NCBI GenBank assembly: GCA_022925895.1
Contig: JAKSYS010000566.1
Coordinates: 1 to 41,674, forward strand
Direction of reading: 5' to 3'
Origin: Fragilaria crotonensis
Taxonomy: Eukaryota; Bacillariophyta; Fragilariophyceae; Fragilariales; Fragilariaceae
Length of the DNA stretch: 41,674 bases
Made by a program: the position numbers and the translations under genes. The first letter of the stretch is position 1, and every line of letters starts with the position of its first letter. The notes beneath the pieces are model-generated. The model made no database searches. It was not told where the DNA came from and saw only the letters and a program-made list of their open reading frames with translations. Shown here in pieces: positions 9,500-19,550 of the stretch.

Positions 9500-10480
9500 C
9501 AATACCTTTTTTACGTAAGATCTACTGCGTAGTATCATGTTCTCTCTACGAACAAACAACAAACCAGAAGTACTCGTAGTACGGAATGCCGTTCTACGTT
9601 CTACGGATCGCTCTCGCATGCGCAAGAACGGTGTATCATAAAACGCGCAGACACTTGGCATCATTTGTCATACGAGTAGCTACAGTACGCAATACATGTA
9701 CACCACCTTACCATTTACATGAAGCACCGTACCAGTACCATTCCGTTAATAAACAGTACTCGGAGTAACTGGTAGTAGTACTCCGTACACGACACCATAA
9801 ACCGCGCCATATCATACCGTATGCCACCATACCATACGCATACTGCACCATAGACAGTACACTACACAAGAACTGTAGTTCACCATACGACGTACAAGTA
9901 CTCGGAGTACACCATAAAAACTGACAGTATTGCTCCAGTAGGATGGACTCCGTACCACAAACAACACACAACGCACAACAACGTACGGTACTATGTATGA
10001 ACCATACCAGGGCTTGTAGTACATACGCCACTACGCCACTTAATGCTGATACGCCACAAAACCATGCAGCACACCATACGATACACCGCAACGCCTGGTG
10101 CCATGCACAACAAGCATACGACGGTACCAGGTACACAATACAAACAATACACCACCATCCTTCATATTCCGGAGTTCGGACTACAAGTACTTGTATATCA
10201 TACGTAGTACTACTACCATATAACCCAGTGTGCGATAGACGCGATAAACCATACTACCATACTTCGTGGTAGAACGTAGACCGTATACAGTAGACCATGA
10301 AATGCGTGTAAACAATAGAACACCGCATATTGCACCAAATACCGTATGTCAGAAACTGTAAAAAGCTGTATTACTGTACTCGTATACTGTATGGCGCACA
10401 GAAGCAACACTCCGCGTACACAATACACAATCTACAATACACCATGCTCCAGTACATCGTAAACAGCGCATACAGTACCA
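9500..10480. repeat. low-complexity GTAC / CCATAC-rich block
   Basis: Nearly 1 kb is built from short words such as AGTAC, GTACAC, ACCATACG and TACCG, many palindromic. ORFs here (for example minus 10136-9708) are rich in Cys, Tyr, Val and Trp and look like artefacts of composition. It adjoins the right subterminal repeats of the DNA transposon. Confidence 0.6.
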
Positions 10481-10514
10481 GCATTTTTATTGATGTCGAA
10501 ATAATGAAGAAAAA

Positions 10515-10672
10515 AGCTCAGGAATAATACTGCAGTAGTTCAGGAGTGAAAAATTTTCTTCATAAAAATGAGGAAACTGCAAACTTCCAAATCCTGAACT
10601 AAACAAATAAACCTGAACAACACTTCAGGAATCCTGAACTACATTTGGGAATCCTGAAATTTTTCCAATACA
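10515..10672 (-). repeat. right subterminal repeat cluster
   Basis: TCCTGAACT, CTCAGGAAT, TTCAGGAGT, TCAGGAATCC and similar words occur at least seven times in both orientations. They mirror the cluster at 3960-4200. Confidence 0.6.
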
Positions 10673-10703
10673 TATGAGAAAAAATTCTTGTATCAACTAT
10701 GGT

Positions 10704-10721
10704 ACTTAGTTTTTGCACCCT
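10704..10721 (-). repeat. right terminal inverted repeat of the DNA transposon
   Basis: ACTTAGTTTTTGCACCCT, the complement of the left end with two mismatches. TA at 10722-10723 is the target duplication. Confidence 0.75.
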
Positions 10722-10723
10722 TA

Positions 10724-13700
10724 GATGCCCCGACCTACGTACGTGTTTCATCCCCTCTCTGCAGTCCCCGATGTTTGATTCCGTCAACGCACCGTCCCTC
10801 CAACTCGGTGATCTCTCCCTCGAGAACGCACCGGTTGACCATGACGATTTTCTGCTCCGACGCTTGGTCGGCACGTATGATTCCAAGGCTCGTGCCGTTT
10901 ATGCACACGCCGACAGTGGCTCCATGGCGTGTACCACCAGTGATGCTACTTTGCTCTATGCATACCGCCCCCTCTTACCACATCAAACACGTATCCGTCT
11001 CTTTGATGCTGGTAGTCACCTGCATCACCCCAGCGGAGTCGGGTACCTCCGCGTCCCTGCGTATCGTTTGCCATCTCAGCCGCCCACCCCTGCCTATTCG
11101 TTCGTACCTATCACACCGAGACGATCCCTGGAGTGATCATCAGCCACTGTGCGATCGCGAAACAACTGGCCGCTGTGAGCTACAGCATGACGAGTTCGGA
11201 TAATGACACCGGTTTCATTCGCTTTCCGCACCGAAACCCTACGGCCCTCACCTTCGATACGTTCGTTCATCTGCAACCCACACATCTCCGCGGTGGATTG
11301 ACATTTACACCTGCGTTGTATATCCCAACCACCGCCGAACAATCGGCAGCTCTTCCACGTTCCGCCGATCGCTACGTTGCGAGCGCCATCTCCACCACGT
11401 CCCTTGCTCCATTGTCTCTCACATTCCCCACGCCCGTTGCTTCCCTGTCTCTGCTTCATTCTCTGGATCGATACCCCGAGTTCTCTTCCGTCACCCATGA
11501 TCTCCTTGTCGGCAGCCTCAGCCGTCCTGCCCTCACTTTGCTATGGCATCAACGTCTCGGTCACCTCAACTTCCGCCGTTTGTCCGAGCTTCACCGTCAT
11601 ACTCGCGGCCTGCCCGCGCTTCCCATGCCCGATATCACCGACAATTGCGCCGTTTGTCTTGCTGCCAAACTCCGCAAAGCTCCTCGTGGCTCTATATCTG
11701 TCATGGTTGCAACGCAATGCCTCCAAGGGCTCTCTATTGACTTCGCGTTCATGGTTCAGAAGAGTTCCGACTCTGCACGCTTTGATAACCTCGTGGGCCT
11801 CAATGGTGAAACGTGCTACGTTCTGCTCACTGATCACTTCAGTGGGCGTATCTATGGTCGTGCTTTCGCAACCAAAGCTCCACCCGTTGATTGGTTAAAC
11901 CGCTGGCTCGCCAATAATACCCCAGCTTGTCTCGGCAAATATGTTCGCATGGACGGTGGTGGTGAACTCGGTAAATGCCACGAGATTCGAGAGACATTCG
12001 CAAATTTCGGATACCAAGTTCAGCTCACTGGTCCGGATTCCTCTCACCAGAATGGCCCAGGAGAGCGCCCCCATCAAACTATTGGGAACGCACTTCGCGC
12101 TATGTTATCTGGTGCGGCTCTCCGTCCTGCTTCCTGGCCATATGCGTTGTATCACTATGTCCGCTTGAACAATTTTGTCCCACGCGGCTCACGCCCTTCC
12201 AGTCCCCATGAGATGTGCGGCGGTGAACTCCCCCGATTTATCCAAACTTCGTACGTTCGGATGCCGTGTCCATGTACGCCCTACCACAGCTCGTTATGGT
12301 CGTGTTGTTCCCAATTCGCGCCTCGGCATTTTTCTGGGATACTCCCGTACCCTGAAAGTCCTCTACTATTATGACTTGCACAGCGCCGTTGTCAAAACTG
12401 CCACTCATGCGCGTTTTGATGAAGGTATGAATGACCTTCATACAGATGCCCCGCCGGATGTCCTCGCGCTCCGCCATCTCTCTCTCGACGGTTCCATTCC
12501 CGCCGAGCGTCCTGTTTTGTCCCCTTTGAATCTCGAGGTCAGCGATGATCCCTTCAATCGGTTGGACACCGTCACTCAACTCATTAAATGTGACCATCCC
12601 TCACTTGGCTTTGACATCACGGCATGTCACATCCGCAAACGCGGATATGTTTCCGGCATCGTCGCCAGTTCTACGGCGGCTCGTATTCGCAATGTCCGTC
12701 GCAAATATATTGGTGCTTTCATCGTTTCCGTGAATGATACCTCGGTCTTTTCCTGCGATTCGATTGTCACCGCGTTAATGTCCGTGGCCGCCTCCGACGC
12801 CACGTCTGTCACCATCGTGTTTGCTCCCGAACGTTACATTCCTGTCCACAATCGCCCACGCGACGACCCGATCCATCTTTCAGTTGACCAGCTGTCCGTC
12901 ATCAACTCTCTGCGTTCGACCATTCTCGACCCTCCTCTTCATGTCCCCATCCCAGCAGCACCGGAGCCCGGGTACGCTACCATTCATGAGCCCATGTCAC
13001 ATGACCAGATTCTCATCATGATGCGTTCTCTTAATACTACTGTTTTTGGGACAACGGAAGAACAAGCGCTTGGTGGATTCACTCGTCGTAAACTCAAACG
13101 ACTCTCCAACTGGAATGACTGGCTCCAAGCGGAATCGAAACAACTCGACTCCATGGCGAAACAAGAAATGTATGGCTCCCCGGTTCATCCGCCTCCCGGT
13201 GCCATCATCCTTCGACAACATTGGAACTATTCAATCAAGTCCGACGGAACAAGGAAGGCACGCAACTGTTGTGACGGATCTCCTCGCGCAGCACCCGAAT
13301 TGAAACTTGCCAACACATACTCGTCATGCATTGAGCAACCGATTATGCGCCTCTTCTTTGCCCTGTGCGCCAACGAAGGATATCTCATCATCAAAGTTGA
13401 CGCTACGAACGCCTACGCCAACTCACCTCCGCCGGACCAACCAACCTTCGTTTATATCGATGAACAATACGCCGACTGGTACGTGACAACTTATGGAATA
13501 GACATCTCTCGCGACCATGTGCTTCCAGTTCAACACGCACTACAAGGCCATCCCGAATCCGGCTCCTTATGGGAACGTTTCCTCAATAAAGTCTTATCCC
13601 GACACGGATTCGTTTCAACAACGCATGAACGTAGCATCTACACCGGCAGTTTTGATGGTTTCAAGATGCTCATTTTGCGACAAGTGGATGATCTTGCCAT

Positions 13701-14804
13701 CGGTTGCGTTAACGCCGATTCTATCCGCAAACTAGTAGCAATCATTTGCTCCGAAGACAAGATTGATCTCCGCGACGAAGGGGTACTTAGCTCGTTTAAC
13801 GGTATCGACGTAAAACAGACCCGACAGTACATTCAGATAACGTGTGAATCCTATATTGATAAATTCCTCACCCACTACGGATGGTCGTCCGCAGCATCAA
13901 ACGAATCCAGCGAGAAGCCTATTGAACCTCTCTCGCTCTCGACGATCCCGCAACTCTTCTCAGACTACGAGGCTAATGCTAATGCTGACGCAAATACTTT
14001 GCAAGAGTTCGAGACCGCTGCCGGATTCGTATATCGAAGTGTTCTCGGAGCTGTTATCTACATCTATGTTGTGGCCCGGATCGATATTGGTTTCGCTGTC
14101 ACTTTGCTCGCACGATTCTCAGATCACCCAAACAAGATTCATTTCGATTCTCTTCGACGTCTCGCTCGGTATCTTCGAATGACGAAAGATTGGGGTCTCC
14201 TATATTGGCGACCGACTCCCATCCTCTCTTTGCCTATGGGGACTTTTGTCGCTCTGACCTCTGACCCCGATCTACCAAGTTTTCCGCAACCGCTTTTGCT
14301 CACCACTCTCGCCGGATATGTCGATGCCGCCCACGCCACCGATTTGACGACTCGACGATCCATAACTGGTCTTGTGTTCATGCTCTGTGGCGGACCCATT
14401 GCATACAAATCGAAGGTGCAGTCGACTGTATCCACCAGTTCTATCGAGGCTGAGTTTATTGCTGCCGTTCATGCCGCCAAGATTGCGAAGTATCTCCGTT
14501 CTATCTTAGATGAACTCGACTACACTCAATCCGGGCCAACGGTTTTATACGAGGACAATGAAGCTGCCATTCTTATGATCAACGCCAGTCGCCTAACTCC
14601 TCGAGCTCGCCACATCGACATTCAGCACTTTGCCATCCAAGAGTGGAAGTCGAATGGCGATATCATCCTTTGCCATATCCCCGGTATTATCAACCCGCGG
14701 ACGCCCTCACTAAATCTTTGGGGTCAACGCTTCACTATCGCCACGTCCGCCGAATGATGGGACACTATGCCGTGCCCTGGTCCCTTCACGATGACAACGT
14801 CTAA
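10724..14804 (+). pseudogene. copia pol of element B: protease, integrase, PDZ-like, RT, RNase H
   Basis: Domains in order are as follows. Protease has ADSGSMAC near 10910. The GAG pre-integrase domain has LWHQRLGHLNF and then CAVCLAAK near 11545-11665. The integrase core has its D-D-E triad visible in LSIDFAFM, YVRMDGGGELGK and HQNGPGERPHQT. A PDZ-like segment lies at about 12590-12845. RT has RQVDDLAIG near 13680 (VDD retained, Tyr replaced by Gln). RNase H has YVDAAHATD, SSIEAEF and YEDNEAA. It ends GHYAVPWSLHDDNV at 14804. Three frameshifts are seen: near 11100, at a C5 run at 12228-12232 (one extra C), and near 14698. All catalytic residues are otherwise present, so decay is recent. Confidence 0.85.
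12590..12845 (+). other. PDZ-like segment in pol of element B
   Basis: About 85 residues between integrase and RT. HPSLGFDI resembles the GLGF carboxylate-binding loop. GYVSGIVASSTAARI and then YIGAFIVSVNDTSVF match the PDZ pattern of a hydrophobic strand, small-residue turn and IxxVNxxxV. VTIVFAPE gives the last strand. Assignment is by pattern only. The segment is conserved in element G. Confidence 0.55.
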
Positions 14805-14872
14805 GGTTCTTGTCGATCCTCGATATGTGAATGCACTCTTGTGTACTCATTGTTTGCATTTGTGGATGCATA

Positions 14873-14885
14873 CAATGGGGGAGTG
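14873..14885 (+). other. polypurine tract of element B
   Basis: CAATGGGGGAGTG lies immediately before the 3' LTR start TGTCACTGCA. The same word precedes the LTR at 31738 and, on the minus strand, those at 32853 and 17177. Confidence 0.8.
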
Positions 14886-15298
14886 TGTCACTGCATTACA
14901 TATCACACTATATGTCTGAAACGTCCGAGCATACTATGCTACGTTGTACTAGCGACAACGACAGTATTAAAGTGCCGGCAGTTGGTTAGCTAGTCTAATC
15001 GGAGTACCTTATGTACTCCGCACAACTTCTATTATAGCCTTTATTTGCCTCATCTGCATCTTTGCCGGTCGCCGACGATCGGAAGGGTACTGAGGCTCCA
15101 GGCTTCTATATAGACAACAAGAGCAACGATAGTAGCGACATACTCCAAGACAAGAGAGATCCGACCGAACGGTATTGCAGTTCCATCCGATTACACCATC
15201 GTGGTTTCACCCGTTTTGTCTTGTGAATCCTTGTGACTCGCACGAACTCACGTTGCTACTCCCGTGTGCGAATCGCGCTCGCTAGCCCTGTCGCGGCA
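14886..15298 (+). repeat. 3' LTR of element B (about 413 bp, right border estimated)
   Basis: It starts TGTCACTGCATTAC just after the PPT and contains GCATCTTTGCCGGTCG...GATCGGAAGGGT, a diverged form of the conserved LTR core of elements A, C, E and H. The right border is placed at GTCGCGGCA by alignment with the end of C's LTR. The 5' LTR is outside the window, so the border cannot be verified. Confidence 0.6.
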
Positions 15299-15661
15299 TT
15301 CATTGGGCGCCTCAGCGTGACCGGAAGCATTCTGATGCCAAGTCCAGACTTCCGAATTGACCATGATGAGCCTGTATTTTCCACCTCTGTTCTTCCTCTT
15401 GTGACAACTTCTGCTTCATCACCAAAGATCCAATGCATCTTATGTTCTATTTTTCCAGAAGGACTTTCAAACGAACAAACACAGAATGCTGAAGTGTCGT
15501 GGAATAACGACAACATGGCGCCGCCGCGTAAGGAGTCGCTAAGCAGAACAGTAATCCAGACGTATGTTCCATGTTTTTGGCGCAAGCAAAGAGGTGCACT
15601 TCTTTTCAGATGTGCCCCAATGGCAGCACACCAGCTGTGCAATCCGAGGAATGGCAACTGA
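15299..15661 (+). CDS. hypothetical exon-like fragment
   Basis: An open frame continues from the end of B's LTR and reads SILMPSPDFRIDHDEP, then PKIQCILCSIFPEGLSNEQ. It includes a possible 48-bp intron (GTATGT to CTTTTCAG at 15561-15608) whose length is a multiple of three. The frame stops at 15661. No domain is recognised. It may be the 5' part of a host gene or unknown repeat disrupted by B. A weak call. Confidence 0.3.
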   Translation, partial: FIGRLSVTGSILMPSPDFRIDHDEPVFSTSVLPLVTTSASSPKIQCILCSIFPEGLSNEQTQNAEVSWNNDNMAPPRKESLSRTVIQTYVPCFWRKQRGALLFRCAPMAAHQLCNPRNGN

Positions 15662-15852
15662 TCGAAGAGAACACCATTCAATCGGAAGACGAGTTGGCTC
15701 AGTCGAGTGGAATGTGGCTCAATCGCTGGACTGGAGCACGAGGAGAGTGTTGCACCTATGATCTCTCAGCTCCGCCGCTCGAAGCCGATTACTGTTTCCT
15801 ATGCACCGATGGCGAGGACAAACCCACTGCAGACTATGTAACACAGTGCTAA
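15610..15852 (+). CDS. hypothetical Cys-containing fragment
   Basis: The reading frame gives MCPNGSTPAVQSEEWQLIEE, then GMWLNRWTGARGECCTYDL and DYCFLCTDGED, and stops at 15852. It is offset by one base from the fragment just upstream, so either a different splice site or a frameshift is needed to join them. It is unrecognised. The cysteines are not in a pattern I can name. Confidence 0.3.
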   Translation: MCPNGSTPAVQSEEWQLIEENTIQSEDELAQSSGMWLNRWTGARGECCTYDLSAPPLEADYCFLCTDGEDKPTADYVTQC

Positions 15853-15940
15853 TGGTGATGCATACTACAACACACAACAATTTACAAGCATCGGCATCTA
15901 TGACAAGTAACTCGTCGTATTCTTGTTATCTGCTGCAGCT

Positions 15941-16254
15941 CCAAGGAGTTCGATTGTGCTGTTGAAAATCTCAGAAACAACAGAAAGTTATTCTTTGTGC
16001 CTGGCTGGAGGGATGACAAGCCGCCGTTTCCGGATAGGGCAGTTCACCAATCACTCGCTGAGTACAATTTATATGAAGGGTTATTGTCAATTTGGTTGCA
16101 AGGAAACTTCCAAATTTTTATGCCAAACTCTCCACCCTACTATGATTTAATCCTGCTGGTGATCCAGAGCGAGGACTTCATCAAGAAGGCAAACTACTAT
16201 TTCAGTTGTCCGATGATTCAGTATGAGCCAGTTTTTAGCGTGTGGATAGTTTGA
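15941..16254 (+). CDS. hypothetical exon-like fragment
   Basis: An acceptor-like CTGCTGCAG precedes an open frame reading SKEFDCAVENLRNNRKLFFV, PGWRDDKPPFPDRAVHQSL and NFQIFMPNSPPYYDLILLV, ending at 16254. The composition looks like a real globular protein rather than random ORF. A tail-like frame (SSRFYVTPDGVATKSAVVT) follows at about 16390-16446. No family is recognised. It may be a degraded host gene, interrupted 350 bp further on by element D. Confidence 0.35.
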
Positions 16255-16607
16255 AGGAGGAGTGCCTGAGAAGTCTGGCCCAAGCAGTACTTGATATTGG
16301 CTGCTAACTACATTGAATTGGTGCAATTATTTGCGATTTTCATGATCAACGCCAGTTGTGCGGAGATGGCAAGGAAAATAGTGGTCAAGCCGATTCTATG
16401 TTACTCCTGATGGTGTAGCAACGAAGTCTGCTGTCGTGACGAGGTAACACTGTACTAGAAGCATCAATTACTTAGCAATACGAATGATTATCTTAATCTT
16501 GACGATAGGAATCAAGAAGAAACCAGGGATCGACAGTAGGATATCTGGGTATGCCGATAACATCACACACCATGTGCGTTTGATGGTCGATGTTCGATGG
16601 CCATTAG

Positions 16608-16612
16608 TACAG
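16608..16612 (+). repeat. left target duplication of element D
   Basis: TACAG. An identical TACAG lies at 29461-29465 after the 3' LTR. Confidence 0.8.
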
Positions 16613-16724
16613 AGTTGAAACTGATGACTTTAACGACCGTACTGTGCTGCTCCGCAGCGTACGTCATCGTACCGTGAGGTCATACATGTGAAACAGAACA
16701 ATGCACGATTCTAAATGTGGACGG
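16613..16724 (+). repeat. 5' LTR of element D, first part
   Basis: AGTTGAAACTGATGAC to GTGGACGG. It matches 29055-29164 of the 3' LTR except for an extra 2 bases and one substitution. It is cut by element C after GACGG. Confidence 0.85.
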
Positions 16725-17832
16725 TGTGACGACACCGGTCGAAAGCGATTCTCTCGCACGCAGGAATGAGAAACGCAATGTGAGGTCCACAGACGCCGGG
16801 GAGCTGCCGTATCTTTGGCTCCGATCAAATCAGGTGAATCACGATGATCGGTCGGTTATCCAGCGGAAGTAGATGTGGACTATCACGGGTTTCGAGTGAT
16901 GTCAGTTGTATTGCAGTATGTATCGTCAATAGCCGGTCGCCTCTTCACCCTTACGATCGCTGAGACCGGCAAGAATGCAGTTGAGGCTGTAATGGCTATA
17001 TTAGAAGAAGTTGTGACCGGAGTGGTGAGATCCACTCCTTTTAGACTACTGTAGTTGGGTCAGTGATGTCATGCAACAGTACCATATAGATACAGTACAC
17101 CAATAGATACAGTAGAATGCACCATACTGTATCAAGAGCTTGCTCGGGAAAAGCACATGGGAAAAGATGCACTGACACACTCCCCCATTGTCAGGATCAA
17201 AGAGACTGGGAAATGAGCAACAGGAGTGCATCAAGCAACAGGAAATTGACTTAGGTGATGGTGTCCGGCGCGGCGGGAGGCGTGGCAACTTGAATCTGAC
17301 TGAGGCTGGGATCTCTTGACAACTCACTCGACAATTCACCTTGCTCCAATGTTGCTCCAATGCGTCAACTAGACCTGCAGTTTGGACTTGTCCTTGGCAC
17401 TCACAGGACAGTAAGAAGAGACAAGAGGCAACACACGTCAAGCGAGATGGAGCCGAAGGCGTGACGATGTGCTCTTGGTGGAACTTTGCTATGTCCGCCG
17501 CGGGCGCTGCACTCTTCTATCGACCGATGTAACGAACTCATACTTCGTGATGTTGACCTTGCGCGTCGCAGTGATGACGCGGAGAACCATGTTGGCAACG
17601 GAAGCCATAATCTTGGACTTCTGATGGGCCCAAACGATTACTGCATATTGGGGATTTGTCGTAAAAACAGATTGGCCAGTGTTCACGATCGCGCTTGTGG
17701 AGAAGTCATCCTGTTCATTCCCATTTATTGCGAAGTACCATCCAAGGCAATGTCCTTCTTCTTGTGATAAAAGGTGCAGTACTGTCGGAGAAAATGATAG
17801 TACTCGGTGTACCAGCACTGAATGCACTGATA
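16725..17832 (-). repeat. 3' LTR of element C (1108 bp)
   Basis: It is near-identical to 21173-22277. It has two parts: a 453-bp core (16725-17177) that resembles the LTRs of A, E and H and has TG..CA ends of its own, and a 655-bp extension (17178-17832) that begins with the complement of the PPT word (CACTCCCCCATTG). The extension sits at the U3 end, so the LTR appears lengthened by internal sequence. Confidence 0.82.
17178..17190 (-). other. PPT copy buried inside the LTR of element C
   Basis: The complement reads CAATGGGGGAGTG followed by TGTCAGTGCA, exactly the PPT/U3 junction used by related elements. It recurs in the other LTR at 21625-21637. Confidence 0.75.
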
Positions 17833-17845
17833 TACTCCCCCATTG
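17833..17845 (-). other. functional-position PPT of element C
   Basis: The complement reads CAATGGGGGAGTA and abuts TATCAGTGCA, the outer U3 end of the 3' LTR. It is absent beyond the 5' LTR, where the flank is GACAG, which shows that this tract primed the last plus-strand synthesis. Confidence 0.75.
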
Positions 17846-18301
17846 TGAGGGTCTACAAGCAATGTGCAACTGGAGTGCATGAGGTGCAGGATCAGCGGAC
17901 AGGTCCGATTTGGCAAGCAAATGCTGCAATTGTTGGATTGGTATTGCAGAGAGTAGGGGTCGTCAACCGCAGGAGCCCCGGTTGGAAGTGCACACGCCAA
18001 CCGTTGCTGTCATTCGGTCAGCATGAATTCCGCTGCAACAGATATGAATTCTGGGGCAGGAGTGTGATTGCTTCCAGGTGAAAGCGGCAGGGTCAGTGTT
18101 ATTGAAGTTCACACAAGAACCATCGCCGTTCAATACGGTTCATTGCGGTACTGAACAACACAGTACTACACTCCATCGCCGCCACAGGGAGCAGGACATT
18201 TCTGATCGGACCGTAATTATGGTGTGGCACACTGGGACTTGGCACAATGCAAAATAAACGTATTCATTGCCATCGTGTAGACATGCAAATATGCACTGCC
18301 A

Positions 18302-18314
18302 TACTCCCCCGTTG
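18302..18314 (-). other. third PPT/U3-like junction in element C
   Basis: The complement reads CAACGGGGGAGTA followed by TGGCAGTGCA. Like the other two it is preceded on the minus strand by a CACTTCCGTTTTCTCATTGT-like word. It is a further, more diverged member of the series. Confidence 0.6.
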
Positions 18315-19000
18315 TGAGCGTGGTCGCACAATGAGAAAACGGAAGTGCGTGCGGCATAGAACAAAGGCAAGGAAGTTGCAGAGCAAAGGAGATCAGACTC
18401 CATGGCCATCGTTGACAAGTGGCGTATGTAGCATCCAGATTGTCCATTGCCAAGAGTTGGAGAAGTTTGTCGTGCTGGGCATCGCTGACTTGGACGGCCA
18501 TGGATAGTACGCTTGTATAATGCTGTTGGCAAATCCTGCCAATGCCATGAGCAGCATCGAGGTTGTCCAAGCAGGCAGTCGGTGACACAAACCGGACACG
18601 AGCAACAACAAAATCAGAGATGTTGTCGAACAAAGTCTCCAAGAGGATGGAACCAGCATGAACAAAACACCGCATCAGTGAATGAACTGACGCAAGGAAG
18701 CGGGGGCAGCAGCGAGGGGCATTGCAGATATTCCATCCTCGTCAGCGCCACTTAGACTCGAGCACCCAGTCTTCGCGGTCTTCAGAAATACCTCGACCAC
18801 ATTGCACGCCACACGCGAAATTGCATGCTTGTAGATTGACACCACCTCGTATCGGAGAGTGTGATGCCGAAATACTTCCATGTTTGGCAGGCGGCTCAGG
18901 ATTGTAATCGCAAGAGTGGAAGCTCAGGAGGGAAGTGGATGCCATCAATAAGGAGATAAGATTGGACCGAATGGTCACACTCCGGAGCTGGTGGTCTGCT

Positions 19001-19215
19001 GCCATCCACACAAAAAGCACTGTCGATGCAATGGCCATGTTGATGCTCTAGAGACCCACTTGCAGAAGCTGTACCTGCTGATGTCTGTCCGGTTCCATCA
19101 TCCTCAAAAGCAGTGTCGAGGCAATGACCTTGGCGCAGGCTGTTGCAGAGGATGTGCCCGTCAAAGCCGGTCCGCTGCCATCCGCAAAACAACAGTGTCG
19201 AATGGCAAAGTAGTA
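19001..19215 (-). repeat. three diverged tandem copies, about 80-95-bp period
   Basis: On the plus strand the shared word is CCATCC..CAAAA..CA(C/G)TGTCGATGCAATGG-like, anchored at TGTCG at 19021, 19114 and 19196. The copies are imperfect. Confidence 0.5.
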
Positions 19216-19550
19216 CTAGAAGTTGGGTATCTCATAGGCGTCACACTCCCCAATTTGCCAAAGAGGGGCAAAGGTGGGCAACTGTGTAACAAACAATGAA
19301 TGTGCAATGTGCATCACAGTCGCCCATACTGTACCATACACTGTTCGGAGCAGCTAAGCGTCAGTACCAAATGTCATTGTCGCAAAGGTTCAACAGTGCT
19401 GTCTGCACTGTCCTGGTGCTCATGCCAGCTTCCAAGGATGAGGGGTGATTCAACCGATATGCAATGGGTAGCAAATTTGATGATCAGATTTGATGAGAGG
19501 AGAGACCGGAAACAGAGATCGCATCCGATGCACTGATGACTCGCAGCACT

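Larger units (their letters stand above)
3828..10721. mobile_element. DNA transposon (CACTA/Plavaka-like), 6.9 kb, nested in element B
   Basis: The ends are 18-bp imperfect inverted repeats: AGGGTGCCAAAACCAAGT on the left, and the complement AGGGTGCAAAAACTAAGT on the right (16/18 identical). They are flanked by TA on both sides (3826-3827 and 10722-10723). Removing the element and one TA restores the in-frame gag-protease junction of copia B, which fixes the borders. Both ends hold clustered TCCTGAA-type subterminal repeats, a habit of CACTA-like elements. It carries two divergent genes with frameshifts (minus 4418-5977, plus 6623-7627), a MITE between them, and a long GTAC-rich non-coding part (8690-10480). 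The superfamily is inferred from the coding style and repeats. The TA duplication alone would also fit other superfamilies. Confidence 0.75.
3450..15298 (+). mobile_element. Ty1/copia retrotransposon B, interrupted, 3' part
   Basis: B comprises gag codons at 3450-3827, pol at 10724-14804, a PPT at 14873-14885 and a 3' LTR from 14886. The 5' LTR and gag start must lie left of the window, beyond element A. Between the two coding parts sits the 6.9-kb DNA transposon. Pol domains run in order: protease, pre-integrase, integrase, PDZ-like segment, RT, RNase H. Single-base frameshifts near 11100, 12230 and 14698 make this copy inactive. It is the same lineage as element G at 39950. Confidence 0.85.
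17846..19550 (-). other. element C interior between gag-like ORF and PPT
   Basis: This is 1.7 kb without a convincing gene. Frames of up to 152 codons exist on the minus strand (18675-18217, 19192-18896), but overlapping frames are equally open and no retroelement motif is visible. It holds the diverged PPT/U3 unit at 18302 and an 80-95-bp repeat series at 19001-19215. Confidence 0.5.

Noticed and set aside
9708-10136. 142-codon minus-strand ORF rich in Cys, Tyr and Trp
   Set aside because: It arises from the GTAC/CCATAC word bias. Other frames are equally open and no motif is present.
17489-17929. 146-codon minus-strand ORF spanning the LTR extension of element C
   Set aside because: It crosses the LTR border and overlaps other open frames. 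The duplicated copy at 21934-22272 simply reflects the LTR repeat. No domain was seen.
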